A stretch of DNA of 37,418 nucleotides from CAMCYM01 sp964405405. Its GTDB lineage: Bacteria; Bacteroidota; Bacteroidia; Flavobacteriales_D; Sanyastnellaceae. The notes beneath the pieces are model-generated. The model was not told the DNA's origin. It searched no databases and saw only the letters and a list, made by a program, of their open reading frames with translations. The first letter of the stretch is position 1. The number at the start of each line of letters is the position of its first letter. Both the position numbers and the translations under genes were made by a program. The stretch lies in the NCBI GenBank assembly GCA_964405405.1, contig CAYONT010000017.1, positions 1 to 37,418 on the forward strand, written 5' to 3'. This document shows positions 1 to 6,277 of the stretch, piece by piece.

Positions 1-20
1 GGAGGTCCCGCAACCCGACC

Positions 21-200
21 CGTCCATCTCGCGCGCGGCGCCGCGCTTCCCCCATCTCCGCGGCGCCAGCCGCGATGTCTCCCATCTCCGCGGCGCCAGC
101 CGCGATGTCTCCCATCTCCGCGGCGCCCGCGGCGACATCTCCTATTTCGCGCGGCACAGCCGCGCCATCTCCTATTTCGCGCGGCGCAGCCGCGCTTTCT
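21..200. repeat. 30-bp tandem hairpin repeat array (about 6 units)
   Basis: Six consecutive 30-bp units in register. Units 51-80 and 81-110 are identical; 21-50, 111-140, 141-170 and 171-200 are diverged copies. Each unit is a GC-rich near-palindrome (for example CGGCGCCAGCCGCG) plus a linker such as ATGTCTCCCATCTC. Read on the minus strand, the linker is two copies of the heptamer GGARAYR that also forms the array at 3391-3523. Degenerate GC-rich remnants continue to about 245. No spacer is unique, so it is not CRISPR. It lies just downstream of rsmH, where other Bacteroidota usually continue with ftsL and ftsI; the window starts inside the array. Confidence 0.85.
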
Positions 201-297
201 CCCGCGGCGTCAGCGGCGGCGGCGTCAGCGGCGGCCGGCACCCTGCGGTTCACCGCCCCGCCGTCCCCGAGCCGCGATGGAGTCGTGTTGTGGAACT

Positions 298-1242
298 TCA
301 TGCCGTAACGTTCCAGGCGGTGCGCACCCCGACGCGCAACCGCGCGCTCCGGGAGCGGGGGTTCGACTCCAGTTCCAACGCGTCGGCGACCACCGCGCGG
401 CGGGTCAGCGGGGTAAAGGGGGCACAGATTTGGCCTTTCAGGTCGCGAACCGGGACATCCTCAAAATTTCCGGAACGGATGAAGTGCTTCACGAGCCGGT
501 CCTCAAGGCTGTGGTACGAGATGACCACCAGACGACCGCCCTCCGGCATCATCGGCTCGCATTGCTCTAGCAGGGCGCGGAGTGCGGGCAGCTCGTCGTT
601 CACCGCCATCCGCAAAGCCTGGAAAACCTGCGCCGCAAACTGGTTCTCCTTGCGGGGCGGGGCGAAAGGGCGGAGGAAGGCGACGAGGGCAGTGGTTGTG
701 GGGATTTGGCCTGCCGCATGCGCCGATTTCAGGGCATGGGCCACGCGCATGGGCCGCTGGATTTCCCCGAAATTCCCGAGGATGGAGGCCAAACCGCCCA
801 CCTCCTCCCCCGCGATGAGCTCGGCTGCGGACACGCCGACGGCCGGGTTCATCCGCATATCCAACGGGGCTTCAAACCGGGTGGAAAACCCGCGGGTCGC
901 TTCGTCGAATTGGTGGGAGGACACGCCGAGGTCGGCGAGCAACCCGTGGACGCGGTTCACGCCGGCGAACCGCAGGAAATTGCGGGCGTGCCTGAAGTTT
1001 TCGGGGATGAGGTGGAAGCGGGCATCCTGGGGGGTCTGGGCGCGGGCGTCGGGATCTTGGTCGAAGGCCCACAGGCGGTCTTCCGGCCCCATGCGCTCGA
1101 GGATGGCACGGGAATGCCCGCCGCCACCGAAGGTGACGTCCACGAAATGGCGGCCCGGCCCGTCATACGCCGCGCCCTCCGCGAGTCCCAGCCCCGAGAG
1201 GCTGGCCTCCAACAACACCGGCACGTGGTACACCCCCGTCAT
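298..1242 (-). CDS. rsmH: 16S rRNA (cytosine(1402)-N(4))-methyltransferase RsmH (MraW)
   Basis: This is the SAM-dependent enzyme that methylates N4 of C1402 in the 16S rRNA P-site region. The 314 residues match the usual family length. Visible hallmarks are the N-terminal HVPVLLEASL, the SAM-binding loop GGGGHS (residues 39-44), FDQDPDA after the next strand, the DLGVSSHQFD block, and the C-terminal VISYHSLEDRLVK region. The start is an ATG overlapping the 3' end of mraZ by 4 bp (1239-1242), so the two genes are translationally coupled. mraZ-rsmH is the usual head of the dcw division cluster, but the next minus-strand DNA here is a repeat array rather than ftsL. Identification is firm. Confidence 0.97.
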   Translation of the reverse strand: MTGVYHVPVLLEASLSGLGLAEGAAYDGPGRHFVDVTFGGGGHSRAILERMGPEDRLWAFDQDPDARAQTPQDARFHLIPENFRHARNFLRFAGVNRVHGLLADLGVSSHQFDEATRGFSTRFEAPLDMRMNPAVGVSAAELIAGEEVGGLASILGNFGEIQRPMRVAHALKSAHAAGQIPTTTALVAFLRPFAPPRKENQFAAQVFQALRMAVNDELPALRALLEQCEPMMPEGGRLVVISYHSLEDRLVKHFIRSGNFEDVPVRDLKGQICAPFTPLTRRAVVADALELESNPRSRSARLRVGVRTAWNVTA

Positions 1243-1724
1243 GACCCCTTGCCACTAGAACCCTCCAAATCCTTGCGCACCTCCTCCGCGAGCTGGGCGA
1301 AGTCAAGGTCGTCCGCCAACACCCGCTCCGCATACCGCCCCGCCGACCAAACCTCCATCTTCTCGCCCATCCCTGTGATCACCAGCTCGTTGGCGTCCTT
1401 CGGGTCGATGCCGGCATGCTGCATCAAAGCGGCGGGCAGGTGAATCCGGCCAGCCGCGTCCAACTCGAGTGCGGTGGCGCCGTTCATGAACTTCCGCTGA
1501 AAACGCTGGTGCTGGGGGTTGTACCGGCTGAGGCGGGCCATCTCCTCGTTCACTTTCGCCCACTCCGGCTGGGGGTACAGAATGAGACACCCTTCGAAGA
1601 TGTCCCGGTTCACCACCAGCCCTTCGCCCAGCACTGCCTCCAGTTGCTTGCGCAACCGGGCCGGGAAGAGCACGCGGCCCTTCGCATCGACTTTGCAGTT
1701 GTACTCCCCGAGCAAATTGAGCAT
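1239..1724 (-). CDS. mraZ: Transcriptional regulator MraZ
   Basis: MraZ is the DNA-binding repressor of the division/cell-wall (dcw) cluster and acts as a ring-shaped oligomer on tandem GTGGG-type boxes. The protein begins MLNLLGEYNCKVDAKGR and has two AbrB-like SpoVT halves, each with a D-x-K/A-G-R signature: DAKGRVLFPARLR near the N terminus and DAAGRIHLPAALM in the second half. The ATG at 1724 gives 161 residues, close to the family norm. An in-frame GTG at 1751 was rejected because it would put coding sequence into the operator boxes. Four such boxes lie just upstream at 1747-1781, so autoregulation is likely. It overlaps rsmH by 4 bp. Confidence 0.96.
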   Translation of the reverse strand: MLNLLGEYNCKVDAKGRVLFPARLRKQLEAVLGEGLVVNRDIFEGCLILYPQPEWAKVNEEMARLSRYNPQHQRFQRKFMNGATALELDAAGRIHLPAALMQHAGIDPKDANELVITGMGEKMEVWSAGRYAERVLADDLDFAQLAEEVRKDLEGSSGKGS

Positions 1725-1746
1725 GACCAAAATTAGATTCAAAATT

Positions 1747-1781
1747 CCCACTTTCTACCACAATCACCCACTTTCTCCCAC
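1747..1781 (-). promoter_or_regulatory. MraZ operator: four GTGGG-type boxes at 10-bp spacing
   Basis: On the minus strand GTGGG occurs at 1781-1777, 1771-1767 and 1751-1747, with a GTGGT variant at 1761-1757. The four boxes have an exact 10-bp period and lie 23 bp upstream of the mraZ ATG. Tandem TGGGN boxes about one helical turn apart are the known binding site of MraZ, so these are probably its autoregulatory operator. The divergent hydrolase gene starts 88 bp to the other side. Confidence 0.8.
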
Positions 1782-1847
1782 ATTGTGGAAAAGTCATCAA
1801 ACCTGGTGTGTTCAAAACCCCAAATCGTCGAAGTCCCGCCTTCTGCT

Positions 1848-1855
1848 TACTTTGC
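1848..1855 (+). promoter_or_regulatory. -7 type element TACTTTGC upstream of the alpha/beta hydrolase
   Basis: TACTTTGC resembles the Bacteroidota -7 consensus TAnnTTTG (one base shorter) and ends 13 bp before the ATG at 1869, which implies a very short 5' leader. The same TA(A/C)TTTG core precedes several other genes in the window. No clear -33 TTG is visible. Confidence 0.4.
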
Positions 1856-1868
1856 ACCCTCACTTGCC

Positions 1869-2651
1869 ATGGACACCACACCAACCCCCATTCAAACGCT
1901 CGGTGAATACCGCTATGTGGAGAGCGGAAAGGGCGAACCCCTGGTTTTGCTGCACGGCTTGTTCGGTGCGCTGAGCAACTTCGAAGCGGTACGCGTCCAT
2001 TTCTCCCAGCGTTTCCGGGTCATCATCCCCATGCTGCCCATCTACGAGCTCCCCTTGTTGAGTACCGGGGCGAAGGCGCTCGCCCAGCACATTGCTGGGT
2101 TCATAGACGCCATGGGGTTGCAGAAGGTGCATCTGCTGGGCAACAGCCTCGGCGGCCACGTGGGCCTCATCTACACCCGAGATCACCTCGACCGGGTGGC
2201 ATCGCTCACCCTGACCGCCAGCAGCGGCCTGTACGAAAACGCCTTCGGCAACAGCTTCCCCCGCCGGGAGGACAAGTCCTTCATCCGGGAGAAAGTGGCG
2301 GTCACCTTTTTCGACCCCAAGCATGCCACCGACGCCCTTGTGGACGAGTGCTATGAGGCCGTCAACAGCCGGGACAAGGTGTTGCGGATTCTCGCCATTG
2401 CAAAATCCGCCATCCGGCACAACATGGCCAGCGACCTTCCCCAGATGAATATACCTGTCTGCCTCATTTGGGGCAAGCAGGACAACATCACCCCACCGGC
2501 GGTTGCCGAGGACTTCCATGCCGGATTCCCCGACAGCGATCTCTTCTGGATCGATGCCTGCGGCCACGCCCCGATGATGGAGCAGCCCGAGGCCTTCAAC
2601 CGCATCTTGGACGAATGGTACACAGCACGTGGCATCGCCCTCCCGGCTTAA
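1869..2651 (+). CDS. Alpha/beta-fold hydrolase
   Basis: This is a 260-residue single-domain alpha/beta hydrolase. The oxyanion-hole motif LLHGLFG is near residue 27, the nucleophile elbow GNSLGG places the catalytic Ser at residue 93, the acid is in WGKQDNITP (Asp205), and the base is in CGHAPMMEQP (His233). No signal peptide is visible, so it is probably cytoplasmic. The substrate cannot be read from sequence; the family includes esterases, C-C hydrolases and haloperoxidase-like enzymes. The ATG at 1869 was chosen over an upstream in-frame start at 1785 because the promoter-like TACTTTGC lies between them. engB begins 10 bp after the stop, so the two are probably co-transcribed. From memory, hydrolase-engB beside mraZ recurs in Flavobacteriia. 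Confidence 0.88.
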   Translation: MDTTPTPIQTLGEYRYVESGKGEPLVLLHGLFGALSNFEAVRVHFSQRFRVIIPMLPIYELPLLSTGAKALAQHIAGFIDAMGLQKVHLLGNSLGGHVGLIYTRDHLDRVASLTLTASSGLYENAFGNSFPRREDKSFIREKVAVTFFDPKHATDALVDECYEAVNSRDKVLRILAIAKSAIRHNMASDLPQMNIPVCLIWGKQDNITPPAVAEDFHAGFPDSDLFWIDACGHAPMMEQPEAFNRILDEWYTARGIALPA

Positions 2652-2661
2652 CCCCACGCAC

Positions 2662-3336
2662 ATGTCCCTTCACCCCACTTACGAACCCCTCAGCGCCGAC
2701 TTTTTCAAGAGCAGCGCCAACCTCCGCGAATGCCCTCCGGATGACCGCCCGGAATATGCTTTCATTGGTAGGTCAAACGTGGGAAAATCCTCGCTCATCA
2801 ATGCCCTCGTGGGCCGCAAGGCACTTGCAAAAACCTCCGCGACCCCGGGCAAAACCCAGCTCATCAACCACTTCCTGATCCGAACGGTTCCTCCTGCAAA
2901 GCCCAGCACAGAACCCACCCAAGCCGAGAAGGGTTGGTTCCTGGTCGACTTGCCGGGTTTCGGTTACGCAAAAGTGAGCAAATCCGCTCGCAAGCAATGG
3001 GCGCGCTCCACCGAGCAATACCTCGAGGGACGCTCCAATTTGATGTGCGTGATGATGCTGGTGGACAGCCGTTTGGCCCCCCAAGCAGTCGACCTCGACT
3101 TCATGGCTTGGATGGGGGAGGTGGGGCTCCCGTTCGTCCTCATCTTCACCAAGGTCGACAAGCTCAACCGCACCGAACGCGCCGCTTTTCTCCCGCGCTA
3201 CGAGTCCATCCTGCTCGAACAGTGGGAGCGCATGCCCCCGGTCTTCGTCACCAGCTCTGAAACAGGGGAGGGACGCGCCGAAATCCTCCAGCTCATCGAG
3301 TCCACCAACGCCCGCTTCGACCCGGACGGCTTCTAA
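2662..3336 (+). CDS. engB: Ribosome biogenesis GTP-binding protein EngB (YihA/YsxC)
   Basis: EngB is a TRAFAC-class GTPase needed for large ribosomal subunit assembly. The 224-residue protein starts MSLHPTYEPLSADF and shows G1 GRSNVGKS (36-43), the G2 threonine in TPGKT, G3 DLPG (96-99) followed by FGYAKV, G4 TKVD and G5 TSS. Between TPGKT and DLPG there are about 15 extra residues, rich in Pro, Thr and Ala, compared with E. coli YihA; they would lie next to switch II. The ATG at 2662 was preferred over an in-frame alternative start at 2629, which overlaps the upstream hydrolase gene. It is followed within 5 bp by a strong hairpin and then a repeat field. Confidence 0.96.
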   Translation: MSLHPTYEPLSADFFKSSANLRECPPDDRPEYAFIGRSNVGKSSLINALVGRKALAKTSATPGKTQLINHFLIRTVPPAKPSTEPTQAEKGWFLVDLPGFGYAKVSKSARKQWARSTEQYLEGRSNLMCVMMLVDSRLAPQAVDLDFMAWMGEVGLPFVLIFTKVDKLNRTERAAFLPRYESILLEQWERMPPVFVTSSETGEGRAEILQLIESTNARFDPDGF

Positions 3337-3340
3337 CCTG

Positions 3341-3362
3341 CTCCGCCGTCCGTTCGGCGGAG
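3341..3362. terminator. Hairpin just after engB
   Basis: CTCCGCCG (3341-3348) and CGGCGGAG (3355-3362) form a perfect 8-bp GC stem with a 6-nt loop, beginning 5 bp after the engB stop. There is no T-run, so it is not a textbook intrinsic terminator. It could protect the 3' end, or it could be the first element of the repeat field that follows. Confidence 0.5.
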
Positions 3363-3370
3363 ATAGGGGA

Positions 3371-3385
3371 TGGCGCTGCGCGCCA
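3371..3385. repeat. Perfect hairpin TGGCGC-TGC-GCGCCA
   Basis: The arms TGGCGC and GCGCCA pair perfectly around a 3-nt loop TGC. The inner GGCGCTGCGCGCC is the same hairpin found inside the mazG-like gene (15258-15270) and the BNR gene (13486-13498). This is the intergenic copy, directly beside the heptamer array. Confidence 0.8.
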
Positions 3386-3390
3386 AGATC

Positions 3391-3523
3391 CGAGATAGGA
3401 GACAGGAAATAGGAAACAGGAGATGGGAGATAGGAAATAGGAAACAGGAAATAGGAAACAGGAGATGGGAGATAGGAGATGGGAGATGGGAGATGGGAGA
3501 TTGGAGATAGGAAATAGGAGAGA
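3391..3523 (+). repeat. Heptanucleotide tandem array GGARAYR, 19 units
   Basis: Nineteen consecutive 7-bp units run without interruption from 3391 (first unit CGAGATA) to 3523. They are mixtures of GGAGATA, GGAGATG, GGAAATA, GGAAACA, GGAGACA and GGAGATT. One strand is wholly purine apart from a single pyrimidine per unit. The same heptamer, singly or in pairs, is the linker between hairpins in all the other repeat fields of the window. A short second run lies near 3553-3577, and the string ATCAGCCCARGCGTCCC follows each run. Confidence 0.9.
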
Positions 3524-3638
3524 TCAGCCCAAGCGTCCCGCCTGACCGGTTGGAGACAGGAAACAAGAAACAGGAGATATCAGCCCAGGCGTCCCCTGCG
3601 TTCCTCCGGCCCGACCCCAGTCCTTAGAACATCCCCCT

Positions 3639-3830
3639 TATCTCTCGCGGGCGCAGCCGTACCAATTCCGCACGAAGCGCCCTCTCCCATCTCCCACGCC
3701 GCGCAGCGGCACTCCAGCGGCATCAGCCGCGGCATCTCCCATTTCCTATCTCCAGCGGCGCGCAGCGGCGCTATCTCCAGCGGCGCCAGCCGCTGTATTT
3801 CTCGCCGCGCAGCGGCGCGGCAGCGCATCT
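3639..3830. repeat. Mosaic of GC-rich hairpins with CATCTCC-type linkers
   Basis: Several imperfect GC palindromes (for example CGCCGCGCAGCGGC and GCGGCGCGCAGCGGCGC) are separated by ATCTCCCATTTCC-type linkers, which are the complement of the GGARAYR heptamer. The field ends at the stop codon of the minus-strand gene at 3831. With the heptamer array it fills the 494 bp between two convergent genes. I see no ORF or RNA gene in it. Confidence 0.75.
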
Positions 3831-4661
3831 TCAAGGCGCGAGGTGCTTGATGAGGTTGTAGGTGAACCAACCGTCCAACCCTGAGAAGATCTGGGCTTTG
3901 GCGGTGGTACCGTCTTTGCGCACCCCGACGCCGTCGGAGTAGGGTTGGAGGCCCACGATTCGGTCGATTCGGGTGCGGAAGCTCTTCTCGGAGCCGTGGA
4001 AATAGACGTGCTTGTCGGTGATGAGGAACATGCCGGTGTCGATGTACGTCATGGTCGTCTCTTTGACCGGGTGGCCACGGAAGCCGCCGGTTCGGTAGTA
4101 AACGCCTTTCGCCACCCGGATGCTGACCCCTGAGCTTCGGCCTTCGTAGTGGGTGGTGGTGCGGTCTTCGTGGAACTTGACCCCGTGGAACAGATAGAAG
4201 AGTCGTTCCGATTTCTGGAGGAGGACGGGAAGGTCGCCGGAGACCTTGATGAGGCTGGGGGGCTCGTCGTTGAGCAGCTGGCGGAGCATCTGCGCACGGA
4301 AGAGCTTGTGCCGGTGCGGTTCGACGTCCGCCCCATCGTCATTGATTTCGGCCAGCTCCATCCACGTGGTGAGTCGGTCTTGCTCCTGGTCCTCGAGGAG
4401 ACCGTCGTCGAGACATTTGTCCAGCGACGATTCGAGCACTTGGATGGCGTAGCGTCTGCGTTCCTCGGGGGTGAGAAATCCAGCGGCAGCGGTGTCAGAC
4501 CAAACCCGCCACCCCATGTCCACGTCGTCCGAAGTGCCGTGGAGCATGTCCACCCCCCGGGAAACCAGGTGGGTGTGCGCTTCCTGGTTCTTTTCCTTGC
4601 AATCCCGGTGGTGGTAGCGGAAGTAACCGGCATATTCTCCGCACAATCTACATTTTCCCAT
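3831..4661 (-). CDS. Uncharacterised protein with N-terminal zinc-finger-like motif and C-terminal PH-like domain
   Basis: A 276-residue protein of unknown function. The N terminus has a compact metal-binding pattern: Cys4, Cys7, His17/His18 and Cys21. The middle (about 60-150) is charged and predicted helical. The last 70 residues (ITDKHVYFHG, then FRTRIDRIVG, GVGVRKDG and GWFTYNLI) look like a bacterial PH-like domain that I have seen at the end of other zinc-finger hypothetical proteins. No signal peptide or membrane segment is visible. It lies 71 bp downstream of gldC on the same strand and could be a third gene of that operon, but nothing else ties it to gliding. Its 3' end abuts the repeat field. 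Confidence 0.8.
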   Translation of the reverse strand: MGKCRLCGEYAGYFRYHHRDCKEKNQEAHTHLVSRGVDMLHGTSDDVDMGWRVWSDTAAAGFLTPEERRRYAIQVLESSLDKCLDDGLLEDQEQDRLTTWMELAEINDDGADVEPHRHKLFRAQMLRQLLNDEPPSLIKVSGDLPVLLQKSERLFYLFHGVKFHEDRTTTHYEGRSSGVSIRVAKGVYYRTGGFRGHPVKETTMTYIDTGMFLITDKHVYFHGSEKSFRTRIDRIVGLQPYSDGVGVRKDGTTAKAQIFSGLDGWFTYNLIKHLAP

Positions 4662-4732
4662 GCATGCAATTTACATTACAAAACTCTGCTTGTTGTAGGG
4701 AGCGCAGAGGGAGGGGGGGGCAAGGGACGGGA

Positions 4733-5062
4733 TTAGGGTTTGAGGACCCCGAGCCGTTCGGCCAGTTCCCGTGTGAAGCCCCGAATCGCGGTGGCATGGC
4801 GGGTATCGCTGGTCGCCTGTTCGTACGAGTCGGCCAGGGTGAGCAGGGTTTGGCATACAAAATGCTGCATCTCGTCTACCTGCATGTCCTTGGTCCACAG
4901 GTCGATGCGCATGGCCATCCCGTCGGTGTCGTCCCACATGCCCAGGAACATGGCCTTCGCCGGCCGGTCCTTCACTGCTCCGTCTTGGGCCGACCAAACC
5001 AGTTGTTCACAACGCTTGTTCTCGTCGGTGTGCACGTCGATGGAGATGTTGGAAATGGGCAT
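4733..5062 (-). CDS. gldC: Gliding motility protein GldC
   Basis: A 109-residue soluble protein matching GldC in size and composition. It begins MPISNISIDVHTDENK, has a central DGMAMRIDLWTKDMQVDEM stretch, and ends in a helix with RELAERLGV. In Flavobacterium johnsoniae GldC is encoded next to GldB; its loss weakens rather than abolishes gliding, and its biochemical role is unknown. No signal peptide is visible. The gene starts 7 bp after the gldB stop, so the two form an operon as in other Flavobacteriia. Confidence 0.88.
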   Translation of the reverse strand: MPISNISIDVHTDENKRCEQLVWSAQDGAVKDRPAKAMFLGMWDDTDGMAMRIDLWTKDMQVDEMQHFVCQTLLTLADSYEQATSDTRHATAIRGFTRELAERLGVLKP

Positions 5063-5069
5063 TCTATTT

Positions 5070-6185
5070 TCAATTACCGGGTTTGTAGGCCTTCAGAAAG
5101 GGCTCAGAAGCGGTCATGTCCATGAGCTCCGCCAGGGTGACTTCGGGGTGACGGGCCATGTAGTCGCTGACGATTTGCCACCCGACCCAGCAGCCCAGTC
5201 GGTCCGGGCTCTCTTGCGGGATGTTGCCAGCACGGGTGAATGGGCCTTCGACGAACCAACGGCCAAACTCGCTCCGCTGGGTGTCGAACAGCACCTCTTG
5301 CGGGGAAAGTTCCAGCCAGACTTCGCGTTCGTGGGTTTGGGCCCAGGCCCACTGGGTTTCGGTCCAGTTGAGCCAGTCCCGATCGGCTACCTCGGGAGCG
5401 ATGGCGGTCAGCAGGTACAGGCACTTGCCCCAGTAGAGCATTTCGTCGACACATCGGTCTGTCCGGTAGTAGTCCTTCGAGAAGCCGACCAAGACGTGCC
5501 CTCGGAGGGCGTCGCTGCCCAGGTACCGGGGGTGCATGCGCTCCCGCATGTAGCCCGGAAAGATCTCGGAGGCCAATTGCCCCACAATCTCATGTTGCGG
5601 CCCCAAAAACCAGTCCAGACCCACGGCCAGGTGGTCAGGGGTTGGGAACACGGCGTAGTTGAAGGCGCTGTTCATCCACACCACATCGGGAACGGGACGG
5701 CTCGGAAAGTGGTGGGCGAGCCGACGAAGACCGGCGTCGAGTACGGCCTGGGCAGCGGGAATGGCCCGGCGGCTCGTGGTGTCGATGGCGGCCGCGGTTT
5801 CCGCGATGTCCGGGAAGTTGATGAAGCGCAGGATCTCGTTGTAGGTGCCGGCCGAATCGACGCGACCGAGCGCCAGGATGTCCTCGAGGTACACGGGGGC
5901 GAAGGTGCCCCAGCCGGACGTCAGGGCGGCGAGGGCCGCGGCGGCCTCGACGGTGTCGGACGGCGCGGCCATTCCCCGCAAAGCCCCGACCTCACCGGCG
6001 ACGTCGATGTACCGAATCTCCCTGGGCAGGGTCACCGTCGCCGGATCGACGGCATGGGGTTCGTCCTCTCCACAGCCGACCCCGCCGAGCAGCAACGCGC
6101 CGGCCAGCAGTCCCAGCACCCGCGCAGTCAGCCCTCGGCGGGGTCCACGCAGCATTTCTTGGGGTGGGGCAGCGAATCGGTTCAT
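5070..6185 (-). CDS. gldB: Gliding motility lipoprotein GldB
   Basis: GldB is a lipoprotein required for gliding and T9SS function in F. johnsoniae. The ATG at 6185 gives 371 residues with a signal peptide (LGLLAGALLLGG) and lipobox ending at Cys38. Family-like stretches follow: IFPGYMRERMHP, ALRGHVLVGFSKDYY, DEMLYWGKCLYL and CWVGWQIVSDYM close to the C terminus. An upstream TTG at 6227 was rejected because the TAATTTTG promoter core lies between it and the ATG. gldC follows after 7 bp. The promoter region is shared with the divergent PorT-type gene. From memory nadE often sits beside gldB; here it is about 4.4 kb away. Confidence 0.9.
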   Translation of the reverse strand: MNRFAAPPQEMLRGPRRGLTARVLGLLAGALLLGGVGCGEDEPHAVDPATVTLPREIRYIDVAGEVGALRGMAAPSDTVEAAAALAALTSGWGTFAPVYLEDILALGRVDSAGTYNEILRFINFPDIAETAAAIDTTSRRAIPAAQAVLDAGLRRLAHHFPSRPVPDVVWMNSAFNYAVFPTPDHLAVGLDWFLGPQHEIVGQLASEIFPGYMRERMHPRYLGSDALRGHVLVGFSKDYYRTDRCVDEMLYWGKCLYLLTAIAPEVADRDWLNWTETQWAWAQTHEREVWLELSPQEVLFDTQRSEFGRWFVEGPFTRAGNIPQESPDRLGCWVGWQIVSDYMARHPEVTLAELMDMTASEPFLKAYKPGN

Positions 6186-6214
6186 GGGCTGTGGAATCGG
6201 CAGTTGAGGGTAGG

Positions 6215-6222
6215 CAAAATTA
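6215..6222 (-). promoter_or_regulatory. -7 element TAATTTTG for gldB-gldC
   Basis: The minus strand reads TAATTTTGCCTAC from 6222 to 6210. The first eight bases fit TAnnTTTG exactly and end 29 bp upstream of the gldB ATG. The element mirrors the plus-strand TAATTTGGCCTAC at 6250-6262, giving an inverted repeat across the divergent promoter region. Confidence 0.55.
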
Positions 6223-6249
6223 AGCAATACGCAGCCGGGCGTTGTGCGC

Positions 6250-6262
6250 TAATTTGGCCTAC
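6250..6262 (+). promoter_or_regulatory. Promoter-like TAATTTGGCCTAC for the PorT-type gene
   Basis: This 13-mer begins with the TAnTTTG core and ends 15 bp before the ATG at 6278. It is identical to the minus-strand 13-mer upstream of corA (10534-10522) and one base different from the gldB element. The agreement extends past the usual -7 box into GGCCTAC. Confidence 0.5.
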
Positions 6263-6277
6263 GAAAACCGCCTGCGC

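Noticed and set aside
21..200. Possible CRISPR array (30-bp regular period)
   Set aside because: The whole 30-bp unit repeats, with no unique spacers, and no cas gene is nearby. The units are hairpin plus heptamer linker as elsewhere in the window.
75..308. Small ORF with repeated SPISAAPAA-type peptide
   Set aside because: It is simply the translation of the 30-bp hairpin array, with no promoter or conserved domain.
3391..3523. Purine-rich array as a triplex/H-DNA or protein-coding repeat
   Set aside because: It is not a mirror repeat, and no reading frame with a plausible start and context runs through it. Its recurrence as linkers elsewhere fits a repeat family better.
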